A stretch of DNA of 64,000 bases from Magnolia sinica (GCF_029962835.1 NC_080590.1:65936501-66000500), one strand, 5' to 3'. Numbered from the stretch's first letter, positions 48,846-60,790 are shown. A program made the numbers and translations. Notes: generated by a model from the letters alone, not told the origin.

Positions 48846-49394
48846 GTGCTAGCTACAGACAGCAATTATAAAGCTTCTTCAAGAAGCTATATCTATGAGT
48901 AAAGCTTCTTCCAGAAGCTACGTAGCTGTAGTTTTTATCCTACTGAGTACATTATGTGGGCCATCTTGAATATTTTTGGTTTATCTACACCGTCCATCAG
49001 TTTTTTTAGATCATTTGAGGGTTGATAATAAATTTTAAATAAATTCAATGATCAAGTAAATTACACTGTATAAAACACTGATAATAATGATTTTCACCGT
49101 TAAGAAAACTGAACGATCCGAGCCTCACCCAATCCCATCCGACTTGGTTTTCCCGACCGAGTTGGACTGGGATCGGTTAAAGCCAGCAGGATTTCGGATC
49201 TGTTCGGGTTAGATTATCCGGACTTGGTCTGATCCAGTTCGGGTATGGCTCTAATAATTCCGAATAGAGTCGAGTTTGACCTAATCCGGTCCGACTCGGT
49301 CCGATGCCCACCTCTCAGCGCTCCTCTTCGCACAACACGTACCCACACCAGCCATATTGGTGGTTTGTGGTACACCAGCCAATCCTCTTCCGTA

Positions 49395-50280
49395 ATTGGA
49401 CCATTAGTCATCAGTATTGGTCCAATCAAACCATTCAACTCCAATTTCAGCCCAATCAGATGGTTCATCTTTCATATCAGTGCATTCCAGCCATGGACCT
49501 TTAATATCAACTCAATTGGACTGTCAATCTCATATATCAAACCCATTGGACCACTCATCTCCAATTTTGGCCCAATCAAACCATCAATCTTTGATATTGG
49601 TCTTATTAGACCATTGATCTTTAATTTTGGCCTAATATGACAGTTGATCATCAATATCATTTGAATCAGACGGATTGAGTTCAACATCAATCAAATCAAA
49701 CCAGTCATATTCACCTCAATCCATTTCATCTTCAATGGTTGTCCAATCATTTCTTTAATCCTATGTAATGGTAAAATTGGACCATTCTCTAATTTCGGCC
49801 CATTCAGACGGTTCATCTTTTGATAACAGTCTACTAGCAATTGATCTTCAATATGGAGCAAATTAGACAGCAAATCTTGAAGTTCAGAGCAATTGAACCT
49901 CTCATCTCCAATTTTAGCCAAATCAGACCATTAATCTTTTATATTGGTCCATTCAAACCATTTATCTTCGACTTCAGCGTAATTATACTGTTGATCTCCA
50001 ATATCGTTCAAATTAGACCATTGGACTTCATCATCAATCCAACCATACCATTCATGGTCAATAAAGGCACCCAATTAGAATGTTTACCATTAACCTTACC
50101 TAAGCTGACAATTCATCTCTAATTTTGCCCATAAGACCACTTGTCATTGATCTCGATCCATCGCAACCTTTGATCTTCAATATCGATCCAATTAAACCAC
50201 TGATCTTAAATATTAGCTTAATCAAGCAATTCATTTCAATGACTGATTTGTATCATCCACCTTGCGTGGTCTACCTTTGA
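49395..50280 (+). repeat. Degenerate 30-bp minisatellite
   Basis: About 28 diverged copies of a 30-bp unit such as CCAATCAAACCATCAATCTT followed by TGATATTGGT. Because 30 is divisible by three, it leaves open frames (49245-49640 and 49841-50122) reading a loose decapeptide such as GPIKPFISNF. There is no promoter, signal peptide or known domain, so I treat it as non-coding. Confidence 0.85.
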
Positions 50281-50958
50281 CCGTCAATCTGTACTAAAGA
50301 AATAATCTTGCTATTTACACGTTACCGTGGATTATTTCATGCATATGGACTTGACTGATAAACGAAATACCAGATTATGTTGCACAAGACACTAAAGTTG
50401 GAGCCTACATGATGAATGGCTCATATATCAGGCAGACAGGGCACACAATTGTCTTGTTGAAAAGGTCATCGTTTCCAATTCAAACGAAATAGACCAAGCA
50501 TATATGCATTTACTTAGCTTCGGTTAATTTTCTTTTGTTGACTAAATGCTTAGCCTGGTCGTGTGTGATTAGGTAAATCTCATGAACGATCACATCAGGA
50601 ACCCATTCCGACCACATCACCACCGTTCAAAGCATGACCAAGTTTAGTATATTTCATGCCACTTATCTGATTTGGAGTAGTTAGCATCAAGGAAATCAAG
50701 AACTAATAAACAAATGATGATATTTTCTGCACGTAACTGAGCCAATTCCTTCTTTTACATAGGACTGAAGAGGAAGAAGTCTTGGATTTCAAATAATAAT
50801 AAAAATAATACGACCATTTCAATGACAAACATTTCAGTAACCCCATTATAAATACTAGCCTAATCCTCTTACATAACCCACAGCCAAAAACATTTCTCAT
50901 TATAACATTTAGAGTTTCCTATCATACATACATACACAATTCTAGACCGATTTTCAAG
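50281..50958 (+). other. Upstream region of GLP3
   Basis: From about 50340 it matches the GLP1 and GLP2 upstream DNA (AGATTATGTTGCACAAGACAC). From 50742 it matches the GLP4 upstream DNA. It contains the TATA box. Confidence 0.8.
50847..50854 (+). promoter_or_regulatory. TATA box of GLP3
   Basis: TATAAATA in CCCCATTATAAATACTAGCC, about 105 bp upstream of the ATG. Confidence 0.85.
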
Positions 50959-51833
50959 ATGTCTACTGGCTTTATTCTCTTAGCATTCATTGCATTTAGT
51001 TTCTCCTTTACCTCTGCATCGGATCCCAGCCCTTTACAGGATTTCTGTGTCGCTGTGCGCAACAGCCCAGGTATTTTCATTCCATTGAAAAAAATCAAGT
51101 AACTGCATCATTGCTACAAATAATATTTCATGTAAATGCAATCCACCCCATTCGTGAAAGGATTCACATAATGAATGGGATACAACACTTGTCTCATTGT
51201 CTGTTATTTTCTATTTATATTATTTTAATAATTCTTGAAATTAATAATATGCTGCTTACAACTCTTTTGTGTTATATGATGGCAGTGTTGGTGAATGGAT
51301 TTGTGTGCAAGGAGCCAAAGCAAGTTCAGGCTGATGATTTCTTCTTCACGGGACTTGACAAACCAGGCAACACAAATAACAAGGTTGGGTCCAATGTGAC
51401 CCAAGTAAACGTAGCCCAGATAGCAGGACTCAACACCCTCGGAGTCTCTTTGGTTCGGATAGACTATGCACCCTATGGTCTCAATGCACCCCACACGCAC
51501 CCAAGGGCAACCGAGATCTTAACAGTCTTGGAGGGCACCCTTTACGTCGGATTCGTTACTTCCAACCCTGACAATCGCCTCATAACAAAGGTCCTTCAGA
51601 AGGGCGATGTGTTTGTCTTCCCAATAAACTTGATTCACTTCCAGTTTAACATCGGCCACACCAATGCCATAGCGATTGCAGGACTGAGCAGCCAGAACCC
51701 GGGAACCATCACCATTGCGAACGCCGTGTTTGGATCAAATCCACCCATCTCAGATGATGTTCTTGCCAAGGCATTCCAAGTTGATAAGAAAATAATTGAT
51801 TATCTCCAATCGCAGTTTGGAATGAAAAACTAG
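50959..51833 (+). CDS. GLP3: germin-like protein, subfamily 1 (intact, two exons)
   Basis: The second intact copy, 219 aa, with exons 50959-51070 and 51286-51833 and a 215-bp GT-AG intron at the same phase as GLP2. The signal peptide [20 protein letters not shown] precedes [10 protein letters not shown]. Cys30 and Cys45, the NVT glycosylation site, and metal ligands His107, His109, Glu114 and His155 are all present, so an Mn-binding secreted cupin is expected. Compared with GLP2 it has PIN in place of the conserved PxG of cupin box 2 ([16 protein letters not shown]), plus Lys for Met or Asn at a few surface positions. GLP4 shares PIN, so the change predates their split. An AATAAA lies at 51913-51918. 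Function beyond the family role is not shown by the sequence. Confidence 0.96.
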
Positions 51834-52006
51834 AGCATGCCATCTTACAGTAAACTCCCTCAGCAATATGTGGCATATCCACAAGTAGTTTCATTACTAA
51901 TGTAGTTGCTTGAATAAAATGCGAGTGCAACACATTTTTTTTTCTTTTGATTTCTTTATTTATTAGTTTTTGTTTAATGGTATCTAATGGATTTTAGCAT
52001 GTTTGG

Positions 52007-52062
<56 letters not shown>

Positions 52063-52195
52063 GCATTCGTAAAAAATATTAAAAACTAAGAACCTACCAA
52101 AGTGATTGTAGAGATGGTGATCTAGGTAATTGATGATGAATCAACGGTGAGATCAACCCATACTTGTAATGTTGCATGCATGATGAAAGATTAAT
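51834..52195 (+). other. 3' flank of GLP3 with CT microsatellite
   Basis: Matches 63056-63415 downstream of GLP4. The CT tract is about 22 units here (52014-52058) but only about 6 units after GLP4. GLP homology is broken near 52195 by the following LTR-like sequence. Confidence 0.82.
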
Positions 52196-53900
52196 TGTTC
52201 ACCACCCCAAGTATAGGGTCGCGATGTAGTAATAATCTCGGTAAGACCGAGGTCGAATCCACAGGGTGAACCTTGTACGTATTCTGAAAGTAACTAGAAC
52301 TAGAAGAAGATGTAATCTAAATCTGAAAATTTTAAGAAAATAATGGTGAATTGTTAAACTAAAACCTGTAAAATTCAAAGGTAGGAAACTAGGGTGCCAA
52401 GGATCCACTAGTAGCAATTAGGAAGCTACCTTGCATGATTCATGGACACAACTGGAAGCAGAGTCCTATCCTATCCAATTGGTAAGAAGAGATTTGTCAG
52501 ATCTCTGAACTTCTCATGGATCTAATCATCAAAGGATGAGAGTGATGAAGATTTGGAAGTTATTCCGTCACCAAACCATGCCCAAGAGACAAGGCAAACA
52601 ACAACAATATACCAAACTCACAACCAATCATAAGAGAATTGGGCACTCTTTACGTAATCGGATTCAATATATACATGTATTGTTTTAAAATGAACAAAAT
52701 GAATATGTAAAAGTGTTCGACTAAGCCTAGATGTCCCAGTGATCCCCGCGTGTCGGTATGAGGTCTACGTCGACCCGCCTGAGAGTTGAAAGTAGGAGAA
52801 TTTTTCCTTCTCATGCAAGAAGTACTGCTCCATTGCATAAACTTCATCTGCACCTGCATCTAAATTAGAGTCTGGTTGGTGTTTTAAAACACCGTCCCAG
52901 AGTGGGAGTGAGTGATCAACTCAATGGTTCCATAAGGTAAAAGTTACACATGTTATCAAGTCAATCAAAGCAGTAATGATAAGACAATCATAACAATCAC
53001 TTCCTAACTACTGTTTTTAATGCAGAAAATGGATTGCAAGTAATGATCCATGCCCTCACATCAAAGCTCCCTCACAAGCAACTCCGACAACCTATTTCGC
53101 ATATGACAACACTTCCTCAAAATGGTGCAACTCCAACACCTTCTTGGCACATCCTAACTAATGCAGTGCGGTGAATGATTATGTTAGCCAATTAATTATT
53201 AAATTCAATTCATCCAGTATATTGGCGAAGCTAGGATACTGACGTTATATCACGAGTCCTTATCCGGATCACATGGTTCGTCATCGCACATAGCGACTCC
53301 TTACCAGTGTCCCTTGATCCAAATTTAGGTGTCACCCGTTTTTCTCACAAAAGAACAATTCCAAAGGTATAGTATGGTACCTAAATGTATGAGGATCAAC
53401 CCAATATGGGTCGTCACCCAAACCGAGTATGATCACTCAGTTCCGAGGTGCGGGTTTTTCACATAAAATCAAAAAACACATAAGGGAAGGGCTTGTCACC
53501 CAATTCCATTCATACCCGGGTCGTTCGAACGGTACTCTGGCACGGAAATATCGGCCAGGTAATTTGACGGGAGTCATTCGAACAAGGACCTATTACCTCC
53601 ATTAGTGCTCGATGGTCACTACGGGGAGGCTCGCCACAACATCCAACCATACCAATATCTTTTCATTTTTAAACTACTTCCCTATTAACATTTGGAATTT
53701 TAAGGAAGCTCAAATCTTATGAAATTTGAGATTCAACTGGTCTATAATCAAGGATCTCTGCGATCTGTCAAAGGATGGAATTGAATTACTGGTAGTTGAC
53801 TAAATCACTAATAACTAGGAAAAAAAATTTATTCAACCCCCAACTTCCAAATTAATTGACGGAAAACCATGAAATGTCTTAACTGGCTTATACAAGTACG
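52196..53900. mobile_element. LTR-retrotransposon-like fossil (Ty3/gypsy, Tat/Ogre-type suspected)
   Basis: Begins with TGTTCACC followed by GGGTCGCGATGTAGTAATAATCTCGG and GACCGAGGTCGAATCCACAGG, a motif I associate with LTRs of Tat/Ogre-type elements. It interrupts the GLP3 3' flank. No protein domains are seen and the right edge is uncertain, so this is a fossil or partial LTR. Confidence 0.4.
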
Positions 53901-54094
53901 AAAAAGTGGTCAGAAAGGGGAAAAAAAAAAAACACAAAACTGAAAGCATACTATACAAGTACAAGTTTCAGGAATGCTGGGCATTCTATCAATCTGATCA
54001 AAATGAATGCATCTGAAGGTAGTGGGCAAAAAAATTATAGAAGCTGTAAAGAAAATTAAATTTCTGTTACAGACACAGCTTCTGAGTTTCAGAA

Positions 54095-54225
54095 AGAAAT
54101 GCAGTTTACCTTCATGGAGGTGTCCAGCTTGTCAAGAAGATTGACCATCTTCTGCACCTCCTCGCCAGCATTGAGGCCAGGATCCTTCAAAGCAGCAGCT
54201 TCAAATCCACTCTAAGAGAAGGTTC
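54095..54225 (-). pseudogene. Orphan exon of an unidentified host gene
   Basis: On the minus strand the frame reads SGFEAAALKDPGLNAGEEVQ then KMVNLLDKLDTSMK and ends at a GT donor (ATGAAG/GTAAAC). Codon use and the clean donor suggest a real exon; an in-frame stop lies just upstream of SGFEA. I do not recognise the family, and no neighbouring exons were found. Confidence 0.5.
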
Positions 54226-55786
54226 CTGCAATTACGGTTAAAGCAACTCTTGTAATTTCAGCAAAATGGGTTCCCTCACACGATGTTTCTTTCGAGATTT
54301 GCTCATCAAAATCTACTAGATTTGCACATGTTGTGGGAAGAAATGTGCAACACCTGAGATTTGTGGAGCCACAATACGTGTGCTATCCATTAGTTGTTCA
54401 CCTCATTGTCACCGTAGATGACAAAGATCAGCTCAATCCAAAACTCATGTGGGCCACACCACCAAAACAATGAAATGTATGTTAACAAAGATGTCAATCA
54501 ATTCTGAAGTCTCGACAGGCTAAAAACATGCAAAGCTTATATGCTGAATTAATATTTCATTTTTTTCGAGCAGTACCTGAAATGAACAGAGTGCTTTTCA
54601 TGGTGGAAAAGCGGAGGGTTGATAACCTGCTGAGTTTTGATTTGAGTCGGCCAGTTTTAGAACTACTTGTAACTACACTCCTAGGAAATCAATTCACCCC
54701 ATACGGTATCCCTGGTCACCATCTAATACATCAAAAACACATGAATCCATAACAAGACCATATACGAACCTTGTCAGAGGACACCCTGCTGAATATAGAA
54801 TCTTGCCTGTGATGAGCCTTTGCTGATTCTGTATGATCCCAAGAGAATTATGAATAAGAATAATTGTAGCAATATATTTAAACTACGGCACTTCAAAGAG
54901 GGGTTATCCAATGCTGAATCCAAAGAATGGTGTTTTTTTTTTTAAAAAAAAAAAAAAAAACCTTATCTAGCAATGGTACACATAGGACTCACCCACCTTT
55001 CGGCACTTCTGGCTATTCACCTGGTGGGACTCATCATGGATGATCTTTCTATCCAATTGATGGGTTGAAAGTGGAGGTAAGAGATGATGTTCCATGTTTG
55101 AGAAGAAGCATGGATCCAGTTGGATGGTTAGGACCACATGATGGTTTCCTCATCAATTATGGGGCCCACCATGCGGACAGTTATGGATCACCAAATGGCA
55201 GGCCAACACATGTACAATTTGCGGGTCCTAGTAAATTTAGTTGACTGAACATTGTGTATTTCCTCTATTCAAAATGGTGTCCATTAAAAGCAATTCTTCA
55301 AAGAACTCATACCGAAAGATTGAAGCCATAACAGCTCACTTACATTTGCTTGGAAGGCTCTGATCTTCCAGCTGCAATTTGTAAATATAGAAGAGGAAAA
55401 AAGAAGAGCAAGCTTGTTTCAAGGTACAATGAGGTAATTTTTGCAAGTGACTGTACATATCAATCTTAGAAGAAACTCACAGTTTAATCGGCTTAGAACT
55501 TCTTTCTCCATAACATGACAAAACTTAGTATCCACTTGGCCTTCAGATAAGTGAGTTCCACTTGGTCTACATCATATGTACCCATCCACCTTAACTAAAT
55601 GATGATAAATAAAATCAATTTTCAAGGATACTCATACAAGTAAGCTAAGGAAGAATGAACATACTTTAAAATTTTACATTCTACTTGGTAAGGAATTATT
55701 CAAAAAATAAGAAAAATAAAAAATCCAATCCCAACCACAACCACAATTATTAAAATAAAATAAAATAAAATAAAATAAAATAAATT

Positions 55787-55846
<60 letters not shown>

Positions 55847-57061
55847 AGAAGAAGAAGAAGAAGAAGAAGAAGAAGAAGAAGATGCATTAATTGTCAATAT
55901 CTAAAATTTGAAGTGGAAAAGTGTCAGTCACCAACTGAAGTCCATTATACCTGCACATCCGTACTTAATTAACTAAATTTTAGCATGAGATGGGACGGGG
56001 GAAAAAAGATCTATAGTCATTCTACATGCTGACATTATGCAGTCACTAAGCTTTAATTAAAGCCCGTTATCGATATTCATATTAATAGTCTTCATATGTT
56101 GGTAGTTCCACTGTTTTGGGAGCTTCTTATGACATCTCTTCTATATGTAACAGGAGCAGCCATGGACAAAACTTTCAATACTATTAGTCTTCTATATATG
56201 CTGTTAGAACTTAGCATGAATCAAATTGTTAATGTTTGCAATATTTATACATGCATTGATTATATAGCATCTACATCCGTGCATATACAAGGACAATAAT
56301 GTAATGAAAAATGTCACGACTGCAAAAGAGAAAAAGCAAGAAGGCAAAACCAAAAGTAATACAATATGATTCAATTAAAAAATATCAAGCAAATGTCCTA
56401 AATAATACCCAGTACAAGTATCGGTCTGGTGCTAGATTGGTTGAGCACATACAAATATTTGGTATCAGAAGCGGCAATTACAATGGGAAACAAGGTTGTA
56501 AGGCTGAAAAGCGAGAGTGAAAAAATATACTAGACAAAATGGAACATCCAGAATAAACAAATGTCACACTGCCAAAGCTGCTAGATATTCAAAAAAACAA
56601 TAGGATCTACCAAAGGTACAACCAACCGAAACTTGTTGTTGATGGATTGAACATGACCCCAGTAAAAGACGGTACTCCTGGGTTTTGAAAAATGTGCCTG
56701 CACTGTGCACTTAGAAACGGTTTAAAATTGTACCTGAACCAAAGCACCAGCCGTTCCTGATAAACGAATTTGGTGTAGTGTAAATGCAGTTCTGATTTAT
56801 TGGCCAAAACTAAAGCTCCTCCAAAAAATTCAACACCGCCTGCTATGTGTTGAATAAATCAAATACCCAACTTTTGGGACCTCTATCATTCTGAATAGAA
56901 ACCCATAGAAGTCCTGATTTCCCTCTTGTATAAACAGGTCCTTACCATCCCATTATAACTCACAAGTATCACAACAAAAGTGCAAAGTTTTTTTTTTAAA
57001 AAAAAAAGAAAAAAAAGATCAGGTCCAACTCCAAATTTTCTACAAGGTAGTGGAAAACACA
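54226..57061. other. Accessory region without recognisable genes
   Basis: It contains MITE words (54420-54480, 55000-55220) and a GA then GAA microsatellite (55790-55881). A terminus-like GCCGTTCCTGATAAACGAAT running into TTTGGTGTAGTG ends at 56780 and resembles the CACTA-like end at 61964. No gene found. Confidence 0.5.
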
Positions 57062-59040
57062 ATTTCAAATACTAGAATGGGTCACTCCCTTTAAACAAAG
57101 GTGGGCCACATTTACAAAAGAAATGAAAGATAGACTGCACTTGTATCTAATGCAACCACGCAGTATGATCCTCTTTCTATCCACAACTTCCCAGAACCTC
57201 CAACTCCTCCTAGGACAGCCCCCTCCCCTGCAGTTGTCAGGCTCCATCTGGATTCGATTTCGACGCCAAGCTGTCAACCTACGACAATCCACCATCAAGA
57301 TTACATCCCTGGTATATAGATGGGCTTCTTCGCAACTCTATCAATCAGCTTCTCCTCCTCAAATGGCTGAGACCGAGATTTGGAAGTCCGAAACTAAACG
57401 TGGATGGCTTGTCGAGAGGTAACCCAGGCTTAGGAGGTGGTGGAGTCTGCAGGGACCACCAATGCCACCTTATTTTTTCTTTCCATATCAAATATGGTCG
57501 GGTTTCCAACACTGGCTGAAGTTCGGGCCATGCTAGATGGGATTCTAATATGCAGCGATATAGGTTTTTATAACATTATTGTAGAATCTGATTCACATAT
57601 CATAGCGGATGTGGCATCCTCTGTATCTGATAACTGCCCCTGGAACATCTGGCAGTATATGGGATCCATCTTTGACAAGAGAGAGCCCCTTGGCCTCTCC
57701 TTTACACACCTTGCGGGAAGGAAATTCTGTTGCTGACGGTCTAGCCAAGAGGGCCAGCAACAATTATCCCAACAAGATTTATGCCAGAAAGTTGGATCTT
57801 CCGCGAGAGATTCGGGGTCTTCTGACCCTAGATAGTGCAGGTTTTGGGTCGCTTCGTCGAACCAGAATACTCAAGAGGGGGATCGGATAAAACAACTTTT
57901 GGGGCAACCGGTCTTGCTCTCATCTAGGCGACTCTACTGCCTAAAGGGAGAATCAGCTTGGGGCTAGATTCCAGACTTTGCTTGCTGGCTTGGTGCCTCT
58001 TTCTATCTGCTGAAGGACTTTTCTTTATTTGTATGATGGATTGTTGGGATGTTAATTCAGGTGCAAAGTGGTTGACTAGGGAAGTGATGACCAGTTTTCA
58101 TGCAGTCTTGGCAGTTCATTCTTGTGGCTGCTTCGTTCAAGTCATCAGTGGCATGTTTTTTAGCGGCTGTAAGTCAAATAGAAGTGCTATTCAAATTTTC
58201 TTCTCCCTTGGATTTCCCTATGGAGCGGTTGCTGGATATGATTCTGTTGATCGACTAGGAAATGGGCGACTTGGGAAATGGCTGACCTGGGCTGGATATG
58301 ATTCTGGTCTGGCTGGGAAATGGCTGACCTGTGTTGGAAGCTTGATCAATTGGAGGGGCTGTTGTGCTGGCTTTATGGCCTTGGGGCTGCTTGGTGTGTT
58401 TTATGGGTTTCTTGGCTCTCAGGCTGAAGAGTGGGTTGTGCTTCCAATCCCGGCATGCGGGGGAGCAGGGGTTTGCTCTTTCATCAGCAGGAGTGGCCAG
58501 CTTGAAGGCCACAGGATGTCGTTTGCCTTTTGTTTTCCCCTTTTTGTTTCGTTTTGGCTTTTAGGATATATGATGGTTGAGGCCTGATTTTGTGTAGCCC
58601 ATCCGAATCTTTGTTTTGTACATTCCCAATTCATATATTCAAAATTATAGAAACATGGACCTCCTTTAAAAAAAATAAAAAATGAAGGTAACTCATCAAC
58701 CATAATAAAAATAAAAAATAAAAAATCACAGATGTGGAGGGCCCTTGAATAAAATTTATAAAGATGCAGCTTGCTCCGTCAAACTCAATTTTAACAATTC
58801 CAAATAGAATTAAAATAAGTAAATAAAGGTGGGCCGCACATTTACAAAAGAAATGAAAGATACACTGCACTTGTACCTAATGTAGTCACAGATGTGGAGG
58901 ACCCTTGAATAAAATTTACAAAGATGCAGTTTACTCCATCAAACTCAATTTTAACAATGCCAAACAGAACTAAAATAAATAAATAAATAGAAACAAAAAG
59001 CTTAAGATCTAAGTAAAGAAGCCCATCAAGAATCAAACAA
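57062..59040 (+). repeat. ~160-bp local duplication interrupted by the LINE
   Basis: TTTACAAAAGAAATGAAAGATA(G/C)ACTGCACTTGTA occurs at 57110 and 58838. CACAGATGTGGAGG(G/A)CCCTTGAATAAAATTTA occurs at 58729 and 58888. The unit is about 160 bp, tandem, and the LINE landed within one copy. Confidence 0.8.
57147..58726 (+). mobile_element. LINE (non-LTR retrotransposon), 5'-truncated, with RNase H domain
   Basis: The 3' end of a plant L1-type LINE. From about 57363 the translation reads KLNVDGLSRGNPGLGGGGVC, a frame change follows, then AEVRAMLDGI, then VESDSHIIADV, then after another shift NSVADGLAKRASN. These are the four acidic residues (D, E, D, D) of a type I RNase H as found at the C terminus of plant LINE ORF2. 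Reverse transcriptase is absent, so the copy is 5'-truncated. A ~0.8-kb 3' untranslated region and an A-rich tail (58702-58726) follow. The flanks are two parts of the same local sequence. Confidence 0.85.
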
Positions 59041-59077
59041 CAAAGATATACAGAATATGTGCTAAAAATTACAAGAC

Positions 59078-59110
59078 GATTCTTCTTCTTCTTCTTCTTC
59101 TTCTTCTTCT

Positions 59111-59189
<79 letters not shown>
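59078..59189. repeat. CTT-CT microsatellite
   Basis: A CTT run of about 12 units passes directly into a CT run of about 36 units. Confidence 0.9.
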
Positions 59190-59190
<1 letters not shown>

Positions 59191-59199
59191 TTTTTTAAC

Positions 59200-60005
59200 C
59201 TTTTTATTGAGGAGCTAAGCTGGGATTGAATATGTGATCTTGGGCATGAGATGCAGATCAACATCCGATCAAACCCAGGGGCGTGAAATGTATGAGAATT
59301 GAAAACATATGTTTTAGATTTCTCTGAGATTTTCATAGGTTTAGTTTTAACAAAATTGGTTTCTCTGTTGATGTTATTAACTACAATCTCTAGAAAACTA
59401 ACAAATCTCAGGTTCAAACTTTTAATAGAAGGTTTTTCCAGCTCTCAATAAAAGAGGACCCTTATCCTTACCCCTATCCAAGTACCCAAGTATCTAACTC
59501 AAGGAATCCAATTTTTTGAAGGATCTGAATATCATATATAAGAATAACATATTAAACTAGGTCCATCTAATTACTTTTTAATCTCATACTTTTTTGAAGG
59601 ATCCATGTATCATAGATCAAAATAATGTTATGAACTAGGTCCATCAAAATACTTTTTAAAAATTAAAAGAAGCTTTACTAACAACAACAAATATAAGGAA
59701 TTAAAAATTCCATAATAGTGAACGCCAAATAATGCTTCCAGAACAAACTATAAGCTGGTCATCAGTAAAATGTTTTATATATGTTAGGGAACTCTCTCAC
59801 ATATTGAATTGAAAAATATTTTCTCTATTTCCCATTGACACAATATGTTCTGCTGGTTCTTAAACACAGATCTCGCACCCATCCTCATTGGGTCATGGTG
59901 AGGCAATTTTCAGGTATATACCAGCAATTGGGTTTTTGGGCAAGAAAAAATACAGAAAACCTTTGATACTGTGGCACGGTGTGATGGATGATACACTTTG
60001 GGCAA
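59200..60005. other. AT-rich sequence without recognisable genes
   Basis: Nothing supported beyond short open frames. Confidence 0.4.
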
Positions 60006-60009
60006 GAAA

Positions 60010-60185
60010 AAGAAAAAGAAAATCTTCTATATCAGGTCCTCGGGAAGAAAATAAGGCTACATGGGGTGCTGACCTATGAAGAACAGGTGTCAAACCATCA
60101 CCAATGCTAGCCATTGCTTTGAAATCCGTCACCCATCCAACCCAATCTCTGATAGTTGAGCTGTTGTAATAATCTGAGTGCCTAC
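60010..60185 (-). pseudogene. Fragment of a subtilisin-like protease (SBT2.5/2.6-like)
   Basis: On the minus strand: SDYYNSSTIRDWVGWVTDFK, then AMASIGDGLTPVLHRSAPHV, then ALFSSRGPDIEDF. The segment SAPxVAxFSSRGP precedes the catalytic Ser region in subtilases, and IGDGL-P-LH-SAP is characteristic of the SBT2 group. The catalytic triad is not covered. It is one exon-sized piece that runs into low-complexity coding, so a non-functional fragment. Confidence 0.75.
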
Positions 60186-60562
60186 AATAATAGATGTGCA
60201 CAACCAAGGGAACAAATTGCTTAGAAGCGATATCATTCGCAACCAATGGCAACTCAAAGGGAAAATGTGAAAGCAACAATGAATTTGAAGTGATCGAGTT
60301 CCAGTTATAAATCTGAAAATAGAAAGAATCTGAGTTCCAGTTATCTTTTCCTTCAGAACCTTCCTGCAATGCAGTTTGGGAAGCATGTATGAGTACAAGG
60401 ATACAAAAAACAATTGTACAGCGACAGCAAAAAAGGACCATGGGTCTGCCACAACAATATGAAAATGTAAATTTCAAACATAATACTACATTCACATGTA
60501 GATATATGTTACAAATACTGAACTGAGTCCAAACCAAAAGAATCTAATAAACAGCCTTGAGA

Positions 60563-60790
60563 TCACCATGCCTCTAGCTGTTGAATAAGCCCCAAATGTG
60601 AGCAGGACATCCAAGCAGCCTACAAATTCAGAATGGAATTTGATGTGAAAAAGACAGAAAAAGAAGTAACAAAGAAAATATCCAAATCTGAGAGTTATTT
60701 TACTTAACCCCCATCTGCTTTGAGGATCATCATATAAACGGTATCGATCATTGAAATGTGACACAAGATCCAGCTGCTGCAGTCCCTACT
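60563..60790 (-). pseudogene. Two exon-like pieces of an unidentified host gene
   Basis: Minus strand: GLQQLDLVSHFNDRYRLYDD then PQSRWG before a GTTAAG donor, and, after a TTTGTAG acceptor, CLDVLLTFGAYSTARGM before a GTGATC donor. Exon-intron style borders support a real gene origin; the family is not recognised. Confidence 0.5.

Larger units (their letters stand above)
46630..49314. mobile_element. Nest level 2: hAT element
   Basis: Ends AGAGGTGGGCATG and CGATGCCCACCTC are inverted copies. TCAGCGCT lies directly outside both (46622-46629 and 49315-49322), a perfect 8-bp duplication diagnostic of hAT transposons. Subterminal zones are rich in GATCCGACCCGA-type words on both sides. No transposase was recognised; much of the interior is later insertions (including a relative of the level-1 MITE at about 47190-47780). 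Confidence 0.88.
46088..49387. mobile_element. Nest level 1: MULE-type MITE interrupted by a hAT element
   Basis: The left terminus GGGATTGGCTGGTGTACCAC is mirrored by the right terminus (read back) GAGGATTGGCTGGTGTACCAC. Outside lie TTCCAAAAT (46079-46087) and TTCCGTAAT (49388-49396), a 9-bp target duplication with two differences, as expected for a Mutator-type MITE. The element's own sequence is 46088-46629 plus 49323-49387. Confidence 0.8.

Noticed and set aside
49245-49640. A 131-codon open frame considered as a repeat-protein gene
   Set aside because: It spans the hAT terminus and enters the 30-bp minisatellite; there is no promoter, signal or intron evidence.
57958-58587. A 209-codon open frame
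   Set aside because: It lies between the RNase H domain and the A-rich tail of the LINE, contains a small internal repeat and has no recognised domain; best read as the LINE 3' untranslated region.
58844-59040. Possible small genes in the tandem repeat after the LINE
   Set aside because: The frames arise from a 160-bp local duplication and lack any protein signature.
55790-59189. GA-GAA and CTT-CT microsatellites as ends of one inverted-repeat element
   Set aside because: The two repeats are mirror images, but the bordering unique sequences do not match, so the resemblance is chance.
60563-60790. Assignment of the CLDVLLTFGAYSTARGM piece to a MutS/MSH protein
   Set aside because: The similarity to the MSH lever region is weak and the preceding exon does not fit; left unnamed.
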